DNA of 64,000 nucleotides from Vibrio salinus. Lineage in GTDB: Bacteria; Pseudomonadota; Gammaproteobacteria; Enterobacterales; Vibrionaceae. Positions 34,187 to 43,729 of the stretch are shown piece after piece. The notes under the pieces are model-generated. The model saw nothing but the letters and a program-made list of their open reading frames with translations. It ran no database searches and was not told the origin of the DNA. Both the position numbers and the translations under genes were made by a program. The DNA lies in contig NZ_JAJSDZ010000010.1 in the NCBI RefSeq assembly GCF_021272385.1, positions 744,001-808,000 of the forward strand, in the 5' to 3' direction. Within the stretch, counting starts at the first letter, position 1. Every line of letters starts with the position of its first letter.

Positions 34187-34572
34187 AGTGTCGACCCCTG
34201 TAAATATAATTCTTATCTCATAGGTATTTTGAAATTAGCCGGGGAGAGTCTGTAGTGAAGAAAAAATGCATTTACTGGAAGATTGTATCGGCTTAGTTGT
34301 AGTGTGATTCAGATCGTCTACTGGTGGTATCGAAACGATGCTCTTTGACAAAGTTAAAAATAATCTGCTTAGTGAATGAAATGTGCTTTTCTGACGTGTT
34401 TTATCGGAATTTGGTGTTTGTTTAAGAGATGGAGCATCTGGAAAATTGGTGCGTTAGCTGGATTTTTGTAACCTTAAAATGGAAGTGTGATTTTGCTCAA
34501 TAGCATAAAATTTCAGCCCGGTGTATATCTATAGTAAATAGCATTATATAGGTATATACAGAGTGTGATTGA
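34187..34572. promoter_or_regulatory. Divergent control region between manA and AraC regulator
   Basis: This 386-base gap contains no gene. A weak CRP-like site TGTGA-N6-TCAAT lies at 34486-34501, about 70 bases before the AraC start. The rest is AT-rich with no strong inverted repeat that I could see. Confidence 0.4.
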
Positions 34573-35415
34573 ATGATTTTTGATGATTTAATTTCTGCAG
34601 TATTAAATAAAGAGGAACCATTTCATAATATTTGGTTTGCCGGGGACTTTCACATACCGCCTGAATTTAGCTATCAAGTCAATTTTCCTCGTTTAGAATT
34701 AGTTCTTGATGGGGAATACATCAACGAAATTGAAAGTCATGAAAGAAAAGTGACGCATATTATTGCTAAGAAAGGCGACGCGATATTTATTCCACCTAAC
34801 TGCTGGAATAAGCCGGACTGGGATGCGGATTGTTCTGTATTAAGTATTCTTTTTGGACGCCGTCAGCTCGGATTAAGTTTGGTGAGCAAGCATAAAGGTG
34901 AAGACAATTTTTACGATATCCAGAAACACAGCATCCAGACCCGTTCCGGGTTCGCTATTGATAATATCTTAGAAGCACTTAGTTCACTAGCCAGAGAAAA
35001 TACTAAAAAGCCTATCGATAAACTGTTGCTGCAGGCGTTGCTACAGTACACCAAAACGATGTTGTATTCTTCCTCCGGACATGAATCGCACAGCCGTGTT
35101 CAGGATCTTTATCAGGGTATTTGCATTTATATTCAGGAAAATTTTCACCGTCCACTTACGCGGGATAGTATTGCGTCAAGATTCAGTATTTCATCTAACC
35201 ATTTATCCCGTCTTTTTCGTCAGCAGGGGCATATGACATTGGCCGATTATATTACCTGGGTAAGGGTCGATCGGGCTAAGTTTATGTTAAAAAAATACAA
35301 TTTTAAGCTTAGTGATGTGTCGGTGCGGTGCGGTTTTAAAGATGTGAATTATTTCTGCCGGGTGTTTAAGAACCGTACAGGTAGAACGCCTACAGAATAT
35401 CGTGGTTCAAACTAA
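34573..35415 (+). CDS. AraC-family regulator of the PTS/manA region
   Basis: This 280-residue AraC regulator has an N-terminal cupin-like sensor (FHNIWFAGDFHIPP, then GDAIFIPPNCWNKPDW) and a C-terminal double helix-turn-helix (SRFSISSNHLSRLFRQQGH and LSDVSVRCGFKDVNYFCRVFK). It is divergent from manA and sits at the centre of the PTS region, so it is the best candidate activator of these genes (inference). The convergent HPr-like-EIIA gene ends 15 bases after its stop codon. Confidence 0.88.
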   Translation: MIFDDLISAVLNKEEPFHNIWFAGDFHIPPEFSYQVNFPRLELVLDGEYINEIESHERKVTHIIAKKGDAIFIPPNCWNKPDWDADCSVLSILFGRRQLGLSLVSKHKGEDNFYDIQKHSIQTRSGFAIDNILEALSSLARENTKKPIDKLLLQALLQYTKTMLYSSSGHESHSRVQDLYQGICIYIQENFHRPLTRDSIASRFSISSNHLSRLFRQQGHMTLADYITWVRVDRAKFMLKKYNFKLSDVSVRCGFKDVNYFCRVFKNRTGRTPTEYRGSN

Positions 35416-35430
35416 CCATAAGCCTGAACA

Positions 35431-36207
35431 TCAGGCAATCAGTCTCGACATTGCGTACATTAGAAGTGCCTGTAAGTCTACGCTGTTCTTGGTTAAAAGT
35501 AAGCGTTCTGCCAGTTGGCCGGTAAGTAAGTTGCGGGTTAAATTTGTTGCTGCAATGATTTGATCTCTGGTTGACAGATCAGGCATCACCAGTGCTATTG
35601 CAAGATTAACCTCTCCCATTTGCGATCCCCAGTCAACCGGTTTTTCATTAACGATAACAGCAACAACAATATGGTTAACTCCGGAAAACATGACATGAGG
35701 AAGGGCGATTCCCGGGGTGATGCAAGTTGAGGAGCGCTCCTCCCGTTTTATGAATGCAAGAACCAGTTCATCAGGATCTTTAGGGTGAATTAGCTGAGCC
35801 AATCCCTTCAAACAGTCAAACTTTGTGAGCTCAGTATACGCTTTGGCATAATGCCATTTAATCTCACATGGTGGGCAGATTTGTGGTAAACGTTCTGCTA
35901 ACTGGCTGGAAAACTCATAGTTGATATGAGAACCGACTACTCTGAAGTGCTCAGTAATGATGTCTTTGATAACGAAGCAGGCCAGCTCGGCATCGACTCC
36001 AATTGCCGTAATTTGGCATAGGTCGCCGTGCTGAAGTTTCGCCTGCATAATTGCCAGAGACCTGGTTAGCTCGGCAATACGGTTTTGAGTTATATTTATA
36101 ATATATAACGAACTTTTGAATTTTTTGACGACGCGGTTCAGTGGTTGGGTTACATAAGCGCTGGCATTGGTATCGTCAACAAAGAAGGTAATTTGATATT
36201 CGTTCAT
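35431..36207 (-). CDS. HPr-like/EIIA fusion lacking the HPr active histidine
   Basis: This 258-residue protein has a C-terminal fructose-family EIIA domain with the active His171 in GIALPHVMFSG. The first 90 residues align with HPr in length and secondary structure (YQITFFVDD, VVKKFKSSLYI, LAIMQAKLQHGDLCQITAIG). The LHTRPA loop that carries HPr His15 is replaced by NASAYVTQP, and no histidine occurs before residue 60. A serine (Ser50) remains near HPr Ser46. I chose ATG 36207, eight bases after the EIIB stop codon; a TTG at 36228 would overlap that gene. It is the second gene of a unit with the stand-alone EIIB. A regulatory rather than transport role is plausible. Confidence 0.75.
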   Translation of the reverse strand: MNEYQITFFVDDTNASAYVTQPLNRVVKKFKSSLYIINITQNRIAELTRSLAIMQAKLQHGDLCQITAIGVDAELACFVIKDIITEHFRVVGSHINYEFSSQLAERLPQICPPCEIKWHYAKAYTELTKFDCLKGLAQLIHPKDPDELVLAFIKREERSSTCITPGIALPHVMFSGVNHIVVAVIVNEKPVDWGSQMGEVNLAIALVMPDLSTRDQIIAATNLTRNLLTGQLAERLLLTKNSVDLQALLMYAMSRLIA

Positions 36208-36215
36208 TCGTCGGT

Positions 36216-36518
36216 TTAGTCGCGGCAATGTACCAGAAAGACTTTGTCTACATTGAGCAAAACATCTTCAATTGAAACCTGTATTTTCCGGGTACCTTCG
36301 AATCGGGCTGGTTGCTCAATCTCCATATCGGATACGATCAGAACTCTGTCTGCCTGAGCAATATCATGAGGAGTGAGCTGGTTTTCAATTCCCATAGCGC
36401 CTTGTGTTTCTACTTTAATCTGTACGTTATGTTTCGGTGCAGCTTTTACGAGTGCATCTGCTGCCATGTATGTATGAGCAATCCCGGTAGGGCATGCTGT
36501 TACTGCTACTATCTTCAT
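36216..36518 (-). CDS. Stand-alone fructose-family PTS EIIB
   Basis: This 100-residue protein is a single fructose-type EIIB domain. The phosphocysteine is Cys9 in VTACPTGIAHTYMAADAL. It has no EIIC partner in its own unit; the next gene is the HPr-like-EIIA fusion. It could serve one of the two EIIC domains nearby or act as a sensor in phosphoryl-transfer regulation. The divergent EIIA-C-B gene starts 335 bases away. Confidence 0.88.
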   Translation of the reverse strand: MKIVAVTACPTGIAHTYMAADALVKAAPKHNVQIKVETQGAMGIENQLTPHDIAQADRVLIVSDMEIEQPARFEGTRKIQVSIEDVLLNVDKVFLVHCRD

Positions 36519-36853
36519 ATTCTATCCATTTTGTTTTTGAGGATATTAACACAGCCACAACGCATTGGATTGATTTAAGCCGCATAAACGCAAGAGCTCT
36601 ATCACAGTTTAAATTTCATGTTACATTAATCTAGTCAATGCACTTTTAGTCCTATATATGAAAGGGTGGGCTCTGGTTAATCTAGACTCAAATCATATTA
36701 TTCAGGTCTGATACGCAAATAATTACCGGGTCAGGATATTTCAGGAACAGAGCTGATATCTTGGGTATTTTTGATCCGGTCATACGCACTCAGACTTAAT
36801 AAGTTGGTAGCATATGTGGGCATATATTCGAGCATAAAGATTGGAAAGCAGTG
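36519..36853. promoter_or_regulatory. Divergent control region of the two PTS units
   Basis: This 335-base gap separates the EIIB/EIIA unit from the EIIA-C-B gene. I see no open reading frame, strong palindrome or repeat. Promoters for both units are expected here. Confidence 0.35.
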
Positions 36854-38725
36854 ATGGATATCAAAAACCTGATTGGTCTGGAAACAATATGTCTGGACTT
36901 GAAAGCTCAAACTAAAAATGGCGTGCTGATTGAGTTGGTTGATATGCTTGAGTCCGCTGGCAAACTCAATAGCAAAAGTCAGTTTTTAGCGGATATCTGG
37001 AAACGGGAAGCTATCGGTAACACAGGGTTTGACGATGGTATTGCTATTCCACACGCCAAAAGTAGCGCGGTTGTTAAGCCAACCGTTGCGGTTGGAATTA
37101 GTCGTAAAGGTATTGACTATGGCGCAGAAGACGACGAACTGTCAGATGTGTTTTTTATGCTTGCTTCGCCTAATGGGGACGATCACCATCATATTGAAGT
37201 ACTGGCTCAAATTTCGACCAAAATTATTGAAGATGGTTTTGTTGAAAAGCTGAAATTAGCAGAATCGAAAGAAGACGCTCTTGAGATGCTTACTGATGTC
37301 CAACCCGGTCCGGAAACATTTCAATCCAATCTTACTGAGTTTACTTCCGAACCGTTAGGTCCCTGGGCACAGCGTTTTGGGAGGATTAAAGAGCATTTGC
37401 TGTATGGTACATCTCATATGATTCCCTTTATTGTGGCCGGTGGTGTCTTATTGTCGTTATCCGTAATGTTCTCTGGTCATGGTGGTGTCCCGCAAGACGG
37501 AGTTCTGGCTGACATTGCGCAGATGGGGATTGCCGGCCTTACCCTGTTTACTGTGGTACTGGGTGGTTATATTGCTTTTTCGATCGCCGATAAGCCGGGC
37601 CTGGCGCCGGGTATGATTGGTTCCTGGATTGCCGTCACCCATTACAATACGGGATTTTTGGGAGCGATTGTCGTCGGTTTTTTTGCCGGCTTTATTGTTT
37701 GGCTACTGAAAAAAATTCAGTTGCCGGACAATATGAGTTCGCTTGGTTCGATTTTTATTTATCCCCTCGTTGGTTCCTTTGTCACCTGTGGTGTCGTGAT
37801 GTGGGTGATTGGTGAGCCAATCGCCAGTGCAATGACAGGAATGAACGACCTTTTGACCGGAATGGCGGGATCAGGCAGGGCTCTGCTTGGTATGGTTCTT
37901 GGTGCGATGACGGCGTTTGATATGGGAGGGCCGATTAATAAAGTTGCCACCTTGTTTGCTCAGACTCAGATAAATACACAACCCTGGTTAATGGGAGGTG
38001 TTGGTATCGCAATATGTACGCCACCACTGGGTATGGCTCTGGCAACGTTTTTAGCCCCCGGCAAATTTAAACGTGATGAGCGGGAGGCAGGGAAAGCCGC
38101 GGGTATTATGGGGATGATTGGCATTAGCGAAGGGGCAATACCATTCGCATCAGGTGATCCGGTTCGGGTACTTCCGGCTATTGTCGCCGGTGGTGTTGTG
38201 GGCAATGTGGTTGGTTTTATGTTTCACGTTATAAACCATGCGCCATGGGGAGGCTGGATTGTTCTGCCGGTAGTTGAAGGTAAAATTGGTTATATCATCG
38301 GTACAATCGCCGGGTCAGTTACTACGGCATTAATTGTCATTGCCCTTAAGAAAACGGTGACCGAAAACGATTATTATCACGGTCATTCTCAGGTGTGCAC
38401 TTCCGTTCAGGGAGAAGGCGAGGCGGATGTTTTAGCGGTGACGTCCTGTCCTTCCGGTGTGGCGCATACCTTTCTGGCTGCTAAATCCTTAGAAAAAGCA
38501 GCCGGTACGCTCGGCATTAAAATTAAGGTTGAAACACAGGGAGCGAATGGGGTTATTAACCGGATTACGGAGAAAGACATCGAAAAAGCAAAATTTGCCA
38601 TTCTGGCTCATGATGTTGCAATTAAAGATCCCGAGCGTTTCAAAAACATGAAAGTGTTGGATGTCAGGACCAGAGATGCCATGCTGAATGCCTCGGCACT
38701 GCTGAGAGCAAAGAAATATAAGTGA
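36854..38725 (+). CDS. Fructose-family PTS EIIA-EIIC-EIIB transporter
   Basis: This 623-residue protein joins EIIA (about residues 1-145, active His in GIAIPHAKSSAV), EIIC (about 175-500, HLLYGTSHMIPFIVAGG and GGPINKVATLFAQTQ) and EIIB (about 520-623, phosphocysteine in VTSCPSGVAHTFLAAKSL). Its EIIC and EIIB parts closely resemble the EIICB at 30859-32265, so the two systems are paralogues. It imports a hexose as the phosphate; mannose or fructose is likely. I chose ATG 36854 over the GTG three bases before it. Confidence 0.92.
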   Translation: MDIKNLIGLETICLDLKAQTKNGVLIELVDMLESAGKLNSKSQFLADIWKREAIGNTGFDDGIAIPHAKSSAVVKPTVAVGISRKGIDYGAEDDELSDVFFMLASPNGDDHHHIEVLAQISTKIIEDGFVEKLKLAESKEDALEMLTDVQPGPETFQSNLTEFTSEPLGPWAQRFGRIKEHLLYGTSHMIPFIVAGGVLLSLSVMFSGHGGVPQDGVLADIAQMGIAGLTLFTVVLGGYIAFSIADKPGLAPGMIGSWIAVTHYNTGFLGAIVVGFFAGFIVWLLKKIQLPDNMSSLGSIFIYPLVGSFVTCGVVMWVIGEPIASAMTGMNDLLTGMAGSGRALLGMVLGAMTAFDMGGPINKVATLFAQTQINTQPWLMGGVGIAICTPPLGMALATFLAPGKFKRDEREAGKAAGIMGMIGISEGAIPFASGDPVRVLPAIVAGGVVGNVVGFMFHVINHAPWGGWIVLPVVEGKIGYIIGTIAGSVTTALIVIALKKTVTENDYYHGHSQVCTSVQGEGEADVLAVTSCPSGVAHTFLAAKSLEKAAGTLGIKIKVETQGANGVINRITEKDIEKAKFAILAHDVAIKDPERFKNMKVLDVRTRDAMLNASALLRAKKYK

Positions 38726-39103
38726 TAGGCATTATTATGATCCTTATTTATCCGGTATCTCATCTCTGCCAGGATATAAATAATATCGCATATATATTTT
38801 AAAGGTTATGGAAAAATAGATAAGCAAATTGTAGTTAATTGAATTTTGCAGACTAATAAAAGGTTTTGAGAGTTAAATTTTGATTGTTGTTATGTCTGAA
38901 CCACAGTATTCGTTTTTGATAAGTCACACAATTCACCTGGAACCCTAACTGATGGAGGGAGTTGGTATAGGATGTGCGTGTAATTTATACCAGATGGCTA
39001 TTTTCGTGGATACATACGTATCACCTTTATGGTTTAGGTGATGTTACTGTAAATGAGAAAATAAAAAAGCCGTTGATAATTAACGGCTTATTTTAATTGG
39101 AAG
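38726..39103. other. Intergenic stretch without a gene
   Basis: This 378-base stretch has no convincing reading frame. It contains a loose inverted repeat TGGTATA...TATACCA around 38963-38993 and, at its right end, the tRNA-Ser terminator. Confidence 0.5.
39063..39089 (-). terminator. tRNA-Ser terminator
   Basis: On the minus strand AAGCCGTT and AACGGCTT form a stem with loop AATTATC, followed by a T-run. It starts 15 bases after the tRNA 3' end. Confidence 0.85.
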
Positions 39104-39194
39104 TGGCGGAGAGATAGGGATTTGAACCCTAGATACGCTACAAACGTATGCCGGTTTTCAAGACCGGTGCTTTCAACCACTCAGCCATCTCTCC
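39104..39194 (-). tRNA. tRNA-Ser, anticodon UGA
   Basis: The minus strand gives a 91-base tRNA with encoded CCA. The acceptor stem GGAGAGA pairs with TCTCTCC, the anticodon loop is CTTGAAA (anticodon TGA, reading UCA and UCG codons), the T arm contains GGTTCAAATCC, and the long variable arm is typical of serine tRNAs. It stands alone with its own terminator. Confidence 0.97.
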
Positions 39195-39516
39195 GTGAGG
39201 CCGATATAGTATTTATATATCCCTACGTTGTAAAGGGTGAATTTGTCGTACCGGAACTAATTGATGAATTTATGCTCAAATTACGCATTATTTTTCACAA
39301 TATTTTTATAAATATGATTTGTTTTTGTGGTTTTATAGTTAATTTGAGCTATTTTTATAAAAGAATAGAAAATGGTGTTTTATTTTTAACTATATGATTT
39401 TTAATAAAAATACTACTTTCAGTTAACGTATGTACGCTCGAAAGTGATTGCACAAAGTTGTGAACTGCTTCAAAATTAAAAGCATAACTTTTCTTATGTG
39501 TAAGAAAGAGGTCTAG
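39195..39516. other. AT-rich gap before MaoC gene
   Basis: This 322-base gap holds the tRNA-Ser promoter on the minus strand and the MaoC promoter on the plus strand. It is AT-rich. I see no reading frame or strong repeat in it. Confidence 0.45.
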
Positions 39517-40194
39517 ATGAAAGTCGTTGAACTTTTCAAACAACGTGGCGAAATTATAAGTAAGCATCAAGCTGCTCTTGTTGAGAAAATGTCTCCGGCA
39601 GTGCGTGAGTACTGGGAAGACCTGTTGACGAGAACAACTAGCTTCCATCTATTTTCGTGGAGTAAAGATTTTTATCAGACTGCGGTAAATGAAGATATTC
39701 ACATTGAGGAACCTCTGGAACTTAAACCTGCGGCTCAGGAATTATACGATGAGCTTGAGGAAAAAGTTGGAGAAGTCATTCATACCGGTGAATGGCTGGA
39801 TGTTAGTCAGGACCGTATAAACCAGTTTGCTCAGGTAACGGAAGATACTCAGTGGATACACATCGACCCGGACAGAGCGGCAAAAGAGTCACCATTTAAA
39901 ACAACCGTTGCTCATGGCTTCTTAACGCTGGCTTTGTTACCCAAATTAACGGATAGTGTTGATCCTGATAATTCACTTTTTCCGACAGCGAAAATGGTTG
40001 TTAATATTGGTTTGAATCAGGTTCGTTTTCCGTATCCGATTAAAAGTGGAGACAGAGTCAGAGCGAAAAGTATCCTGACTAAAGTGACTCCAATCAGAAA
40101 AGGATTGGAAGTAGAGCGTGAGATTCGGGTTGAAATTGATGGTGTAAGAAGGCCGGGATGTGTTGCTATTTCCGTGATACAACTTCATTTTTGA
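39517..40194 (+). CDS. MaoC-like (R)-specific enoyl-CoA hydratase
   Basis: This 225-residue protein has a C-terminal MaoC hot-dog domain with the catalytic pair Asp110 and His115 in FAQVTEDTQWIHIDPDRAA (the hydratase 2 motif). The first 85 residues are an extra helical region, with a phasin-like look, seen in several Vibrio relatives. By family it hydrates trans-2-enoyl-CoA to (R)-3-hydroxyacyl-CoA, feeding polyhydroxyalkanoate or lipid metabolism. No PHA genes are adjacent. A strong terminator follows. Confidence 0.85.
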   Translation: MKVVELFKQRGEIISKHQAALVEKMSPAVREYWEDLLTRTTSFHLFSWSKDFYQTAVNEDIHIEEPLELKPAAQELYDELEEKVGEVIHTGEWLDVSQDRINQFAQVTEDTQWIHIDPDRAAKESPFKTTVAHGFLTLALLPKLTDSVDPDNSLFPTAKMVVNIGLNQVRFPYPIKSGDRVRAKSILTKVTPIRKGLEVEREIRVEIDGVRRPGCVAISVIQLHF

Positions 40195-40210
40195 TTTAAC
40201 CGACAGAATA

Positions 40211-40243
40211 AAAAAGGGGGTGATTTATTCACCCCCTTTTTTA
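40211..40243. terminator. Bidirectional terminator
   Basis: GGGGGTGA and TCACCCCC form an 8-base-pair stem with loop TTTAT, flanked by an A-run and a T-run. It serves the MaoC gene on the plus strand and the chemoreceptor on the minus strand. Confidence 0.9.
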
Positions 40244-40246
40244 TGG

Positions 40247-41992
40247 CTAACGAATCTTAAACTGACCGACTATATTAAGAAGTTCTGAGTTGGTATGGGT
40301 AAGATGCTGAGTACTTTCCGAGGTGTTTTGTGTGTTCTGACTCAGTTTACCAACCATCTCGGCAATGTCATTCATTGTGCCTTCTACCGATTCTCCAATT
40401 TCTTTCTGGTTATTGGCTGAATCGGCAATCTGAGCGACCAGATTGTTGATGATTTCGATGGATTCCACCATGGTATTAAGGGATTGAACGACACGGGTTG
40501 TGGTACCCGATGTTATCGAACAGCGATCTTTTGTAGCCGACATTTGGCTGGCAACCTGTTGAGAGCCACTTTTGAGTTGTCCCAGCATTTCTACAATTTC
40601 TTCCGTACTTTTATGCGTCCGGGAGGCAAGGGCTCTGACCTCATCGGCTACAACGGCAAATCCCCGGCCTTGTTCTCCTGCTCTGGCAGCTTCTATTGCT
40701 GCATTCAGTGCCAGCAGATTGGTCTGTTCTGCAATACCGGTAATTTCATTCAGCACTTTTTCAATATTATCGGCGTAAGACGTCATTTGACTAACGGAAT
40801 CGGATGTTTCTTCGATTGAATCGGATAGGGTTTGTACACTTTGTAATGCTTCTTCAACAACCTGAATCGAGCCGGTTGCTTCACGATTGGTTAATTCTGT
40901 TTGTTGTGCGGTATTGGAGGCATCGGCAAATACGGTGTTAGCCGAGTTTGCCATTTCAATGATCGATGATACCGATGAATTAACCTGCTCTTTAAACGAA
41001 AGCAGAGCGTCGCTGTTTTGCAATGTTTGTGATTCCAGCTCCTGAATTTCTGTTGCGATGTTTGTTGTCGATAACTGAATTTTTATTAAAAGTTGCTGCA
41101 GGTGTTCGATAAATTTATTGATTCCATTTGCCATATCCCCTAATTCATCTTCTGAAGATACGGTCAGCCTTTGAGTTAAATCTCCGGAGCCTTTCGACAG
41201 TTCGCTGATCAGGGAACGCAGGAGAACAACCGGCCTGAACAGGCGGTTTATCGTAACAAGTGACAGTGGCAGAATGATAACCGTAAGAATAAGCAGGAAG
41301 AGAGTAATTCTGTGGTTGAGTTCCTGAGTATTCCGGGCAATGACCTGTGGATCGATGTAACCAGTCAGCTTCCAGTTTTTTTTGCCGACGTTAATGTCCA
41401 TAGATGTGGGTATTAAATCTTTTTTATCTGGTCTGTTCGAAAAAATAACGTGACCGGCAGAGTCAGTCAGTTTCCATGCAGAGCCATCAACAGTCATTTC
41501 CTGAAGTAAGGTTTGCATTGACGCCAGATTGACAAAGAAAATATTGGCATTGCCTTTATCCTGACCGACAGTGATTGTGACCATAGGTTTTTTATTTTTG
41601 ATGAAAACATCACTGATCAATGTTTTTTTCTGCGCTTTTTTGGCAAGGGCTAAATATGGGGCAGTCAGTTTGGTATCATTAACTGCTCCAGTTTTATTGA
41701 TTAACATTCCGAAAGCTACTTTATAGACATCGTAGAAACCGGTTTTTTGGATGGTCTTTTTGACATCAGTAAGGCCAAAGTTTGATGAGTTTGCCAGCCG
41801 GATATCTGAGTCGATAGACTTGATGACTAACGATTTAACCGAGTTCATCTGAGTTTGGATGTATTGCCTGTCTGTCGATGCAATATAATCACTTATAACG
41901 TACCGGGAAGCAAAAAAAGCTGTGACGATAGTGACCACTATCATTAGTGCAGACATCAATAATAGTTTTAATTTAAACGAGATCCGTGTCAT
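40247..41992 (-). CDS. Methyl-accepting chemotaxis protein
   Basis: This chemoreceptor of about 581 residues has a transmembrane helix at residues 8-30, a periplasmic Cache-like sensor to about 215, a second helix near 220-245, a HAMP domain and a signalling domain with the conserved [20 protein letters not shown] core (given in part). The sensor contains [22 protein letters not shown] chose the ATG at 41992; an upstream ATG at 42007 has no better ribosome site. The ligand is unknown. The orphan PstS gene lies upstream on the same strand, 224 bases away, so a phosphate link is possible but unsupported. Confidence 0.9.
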   Translation of the reverse strand: MTRISFKLKLLLMSALMIVVTIVTAFFASRYVISDYIASTDRQYIQTQMNSVKSLVIKSIDSDIRLANSSNFGLTDVKKTIQKTGFYDVYKVAFGMLINKTGAVNDTKLTAPYLALAKKAQKKTLISDVFIKNKKPMVTITVGQDKGNANIFFVNLASMQTLLQEMTVDGSAWKLTDSAGHVIFSNRPDKKDLIPTSMDINVGKKNWKLTGYIDPQVIARNTQELNHRITLFLLILTVIILPLSLVTINRLFRPVVLLRSLISELSKGSGDLTQRLTVSSEDELGDMANGINKFIEHLQQLLIKIQLSTTNIATEIQELESQTLQNSDALLSFKEQVNSSVSSIIEMANSANTVFADASNTAQQTELTNREATGSIQVVEEALQSVQTLSDSIEETSDSVSQMTSYADNIEKVLNEITGIAEQTNLLALNAAIEAARAGEQGRGFAVVADEVRALASRTHKSTEEIVEMLGQLKSGSQQVASQMSATKDRCSITSGTTTRVVQSLNTMVESIEIINNLVAQIADSANNQKEIGESVEGTMNDIAEMVGKLSQNTQNTSESTQHLTHTNSELLNIVGQFKIR

Positions 41993-42216
41993 ATACTTAC
42001 ATTCCATTAGAATTATTTTTACTTAAAATTAACAGTAAGCTAACGGCAGATGCAATGAAATTTTTATGAATAATTTAAATTATTTCAGAATGTTATGCCT
42101 GTCAGTGCTCATCAGTACCATTGATTGCCCGGTTCTGGTGGACCATAGGAAGGGACTGTAAAAAGGAGAAGGGAAGTGTTGACTTCCCTTATTTCAACTG
42201 ATTTTTATTAAGGTCT

Positions 42217-43053
42217 TTATTGTTCAATCCGTGGTATATAACCGTATTCGGTAACCAGTTGTCTAACTCTTTCCGATGTCAAAAATTGAATAAACGATTT
42301 TTCGCTCTTATTAATTTTATGCTTATAGTAAAGTGTCAGAAAAGGGCGGGATAACTGGTATTTACCGTTGGCTATATTTTCAACGCTCGCTTCTGTGCCG
42401 TCAAATGTCACCGGTTTAATGGACAAATCTACCGAGCCAGTCGAAATGAAGCCAATGGCTTGCGGGTTATGGTTGACTAATGTTTTTACCATACTGTTGC
42501 TGTTTACCACCAGGATATTCGGACTGATATCGGAAACCAAATGATCATTGACAACTTTGGTCAGCCCTAACAGGCTTTCAAAGCTGAACCGGGTACCGGA
42601 CGATGCTTCGCGTGTGACCACTGCAATTTTCTGATCTTTTCCACCAAGCTCTTTCCAGTTCCTGATTTTTCCTTTATAGATATTAAATAGCTGCTCACGG
42701 GTCAGGTTGACAACCGGGTTAGAACGGTTGACGACAACTGCGATTCCATCATAGGCAAGCAGGTCAATTTTTAAGTCATCAGACAGCTCTTCTTCAGTAA
42801 GATAACGGGAGCTCATGGCAATATCGGAAATTCCCTTTCTCAGCAGAGTAATGCCGGCGGTAGAGCCGACACCTTGCACGGCTATGTAGGTGTTTGGGTG
42901 CGTATTGTTATACTCCTCGGCAATAACATCCATTATCCGGGCAACGGACGTAGAACCAGAGACTATAATTTCATCCTGAGCTTGAGCAGGGGCGGACATT
43001 AAGGTAAAGAGCAGTTGGGACCCAAATAAAAGGGTAAGGGCTGCACGAATCAT
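42217..43053 (-). CDS. pstS: PstS-like phosphate-binding protein
   Basis: This 278-residue periplasmic protein has a signal peptide (MIRAALTLLFGSQLLFTLMSAPAQA) and matches PstS-type binding proteins. Phosphate-contact motifs include VSGSTSVARIM, QGVGSTAGITLL and TREASSGTRFSFESLL. I chose ATG 43053, six bases after GGAG. It has no pstC, pstA or pstB beside it. A Pho-box-like sequence lies about 45 bases upstream. It may feed a Pst transporter encoded elsewhere or act in sensing or surface phosphate capture. Confidence 0.85.
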   Translation of the reverse strand: MIRAALTLLFGSQLLFTLMSAPAQAQDEIIVSGSTSVARIMDVIAEEYNNTHPNTYIAVQGVGSTAGITLLRKGISDIAMSSRYLTEEELSDDLKIDLLAYDGIAVVVNRSNPVVNLTREQLFNIYKGKIRNWKELGGKDQKIAVVTREASSGTRFSFESLLGLTKVVNDHLVSDISPNILVVNSNSMVKTLVNHNPQAIGFISTGSVDLSIKPVTFDGTEASVENIANGKYQLSRPFLTLYYKHKINKSEKSFIQFLTSERVRQLVTEYGYIPRIEQ

Positions 43054-43098
43054 CATTCGCTCCATATAATTAAGGGAAGTCGCAGTTTATGAGATTTT

Positions 43099-43118
43099 GA
43101 TGACATTTTTGTGAAATC
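43099..43118 (-). promoter_or_regulatory. Possible Pho box upstream of pstS
   Basis: On the minus strand TTTCACAAAAATGTCATC matches the PhoB box pattern of two TGTCA-like heptamers spaced 11 bases apart; the second half is exact (TGTCAT). The position is right for the pstS-like gene. Confidence 0.45.
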
Positions 43119-43294
43119 TTTACAGATATAAAAATCATTTAACATCAATTATTATGAGAGACATTTCATATTTTGTATTGAGATTAATCCGTTATATGCC
43201 TTATACTCAGATTAATTTTGAAAGAATCAAAAGATTGTTTTTTCCCGAAGGTGGAGATACAGTCTTTTTAATATCTTAGTTAATTGAGGTTCGA

Positions 43295-43645
43295 ATGACC
43301 GTCATTAATTTGATGCAACGCCAAATTGAGCATAGGGCTGAGCTGTTATGCCAGAACAGGAATAAAGGATTGCCTGTCGGTATTGGAAAGTGTTGTTATG
43401 AGCCAGTTAAAAACGGTGTTCAGTTTATAAAGCATCATTATAAATTAGATTCCAGTCATTCTGATTATTCTACTTTGGTGGCTCGGATCATCTGGGATGA
43501 GCCCCTGAAATCGTGGTGTCTGAATGTTCCACATGAGAAAGAGGGAGAATGGATTCCATATCCTTTTTTGTCTCAAAGTGATGATTTGACTGCAATAATC
43601 AGAGAAATAGAGAAAGATCCAAAATCAATGTTTTGGAATAGGTAA
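43295..43645 (+). CDS. DUF3024-like small protein
   Basis: This 116-residue protein is probably cytoplasmic. Its sequence (VKNGVQFIKHHYKLD, then VARIIWDEPLKSWCLNVPHEKEGEWIPYPFL in pieces) resembles the DUF3024 family of gamma-proteobacteria, from memory. No function is known. The ATG follows TTGAGGTTCGA, a fair ribosome site. It stands alone and ends at a shared terminator. Confidence 0.65.
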   Translation: MTVINLMQRQIEHRAELLCQNRNKGLPVGIGKCCYEPVKNGVQFIKHHYKLDSSHSDYSTLVARIIWDEPLKSWCLNVPHEKEGEWIPYPFLSQSDDLTAIIREIEKDPKSMFWNR

Positions 43646-43681
43646 TAATCAGGTTATTTTTCTGACTTGTATTTTCGTTAT

Positions 43682-43707
43682 AAAAAGGGAGCAATTGCTC
43701 CCTTTTT
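43682..43707. terminator. Perfect bidirectional terminator
   Basis: AAAAAGGGAGCAA is followed directly by its exact complement, ending in a T-run, with an A-run on the other side. It terminates the small plus-strand gene and rnb on the minus strand. Confidence 0.9.
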
Positions 43708-43729
43708 ATATCATACTCATTTCTTATTA

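Noticed and set aside
39122..39397. Plus-strand frame of 91 codons over the tRNA-Ser region
   Set aside because: Its first part is the antisense of the tRNA gene; no protein similarity is apparent.
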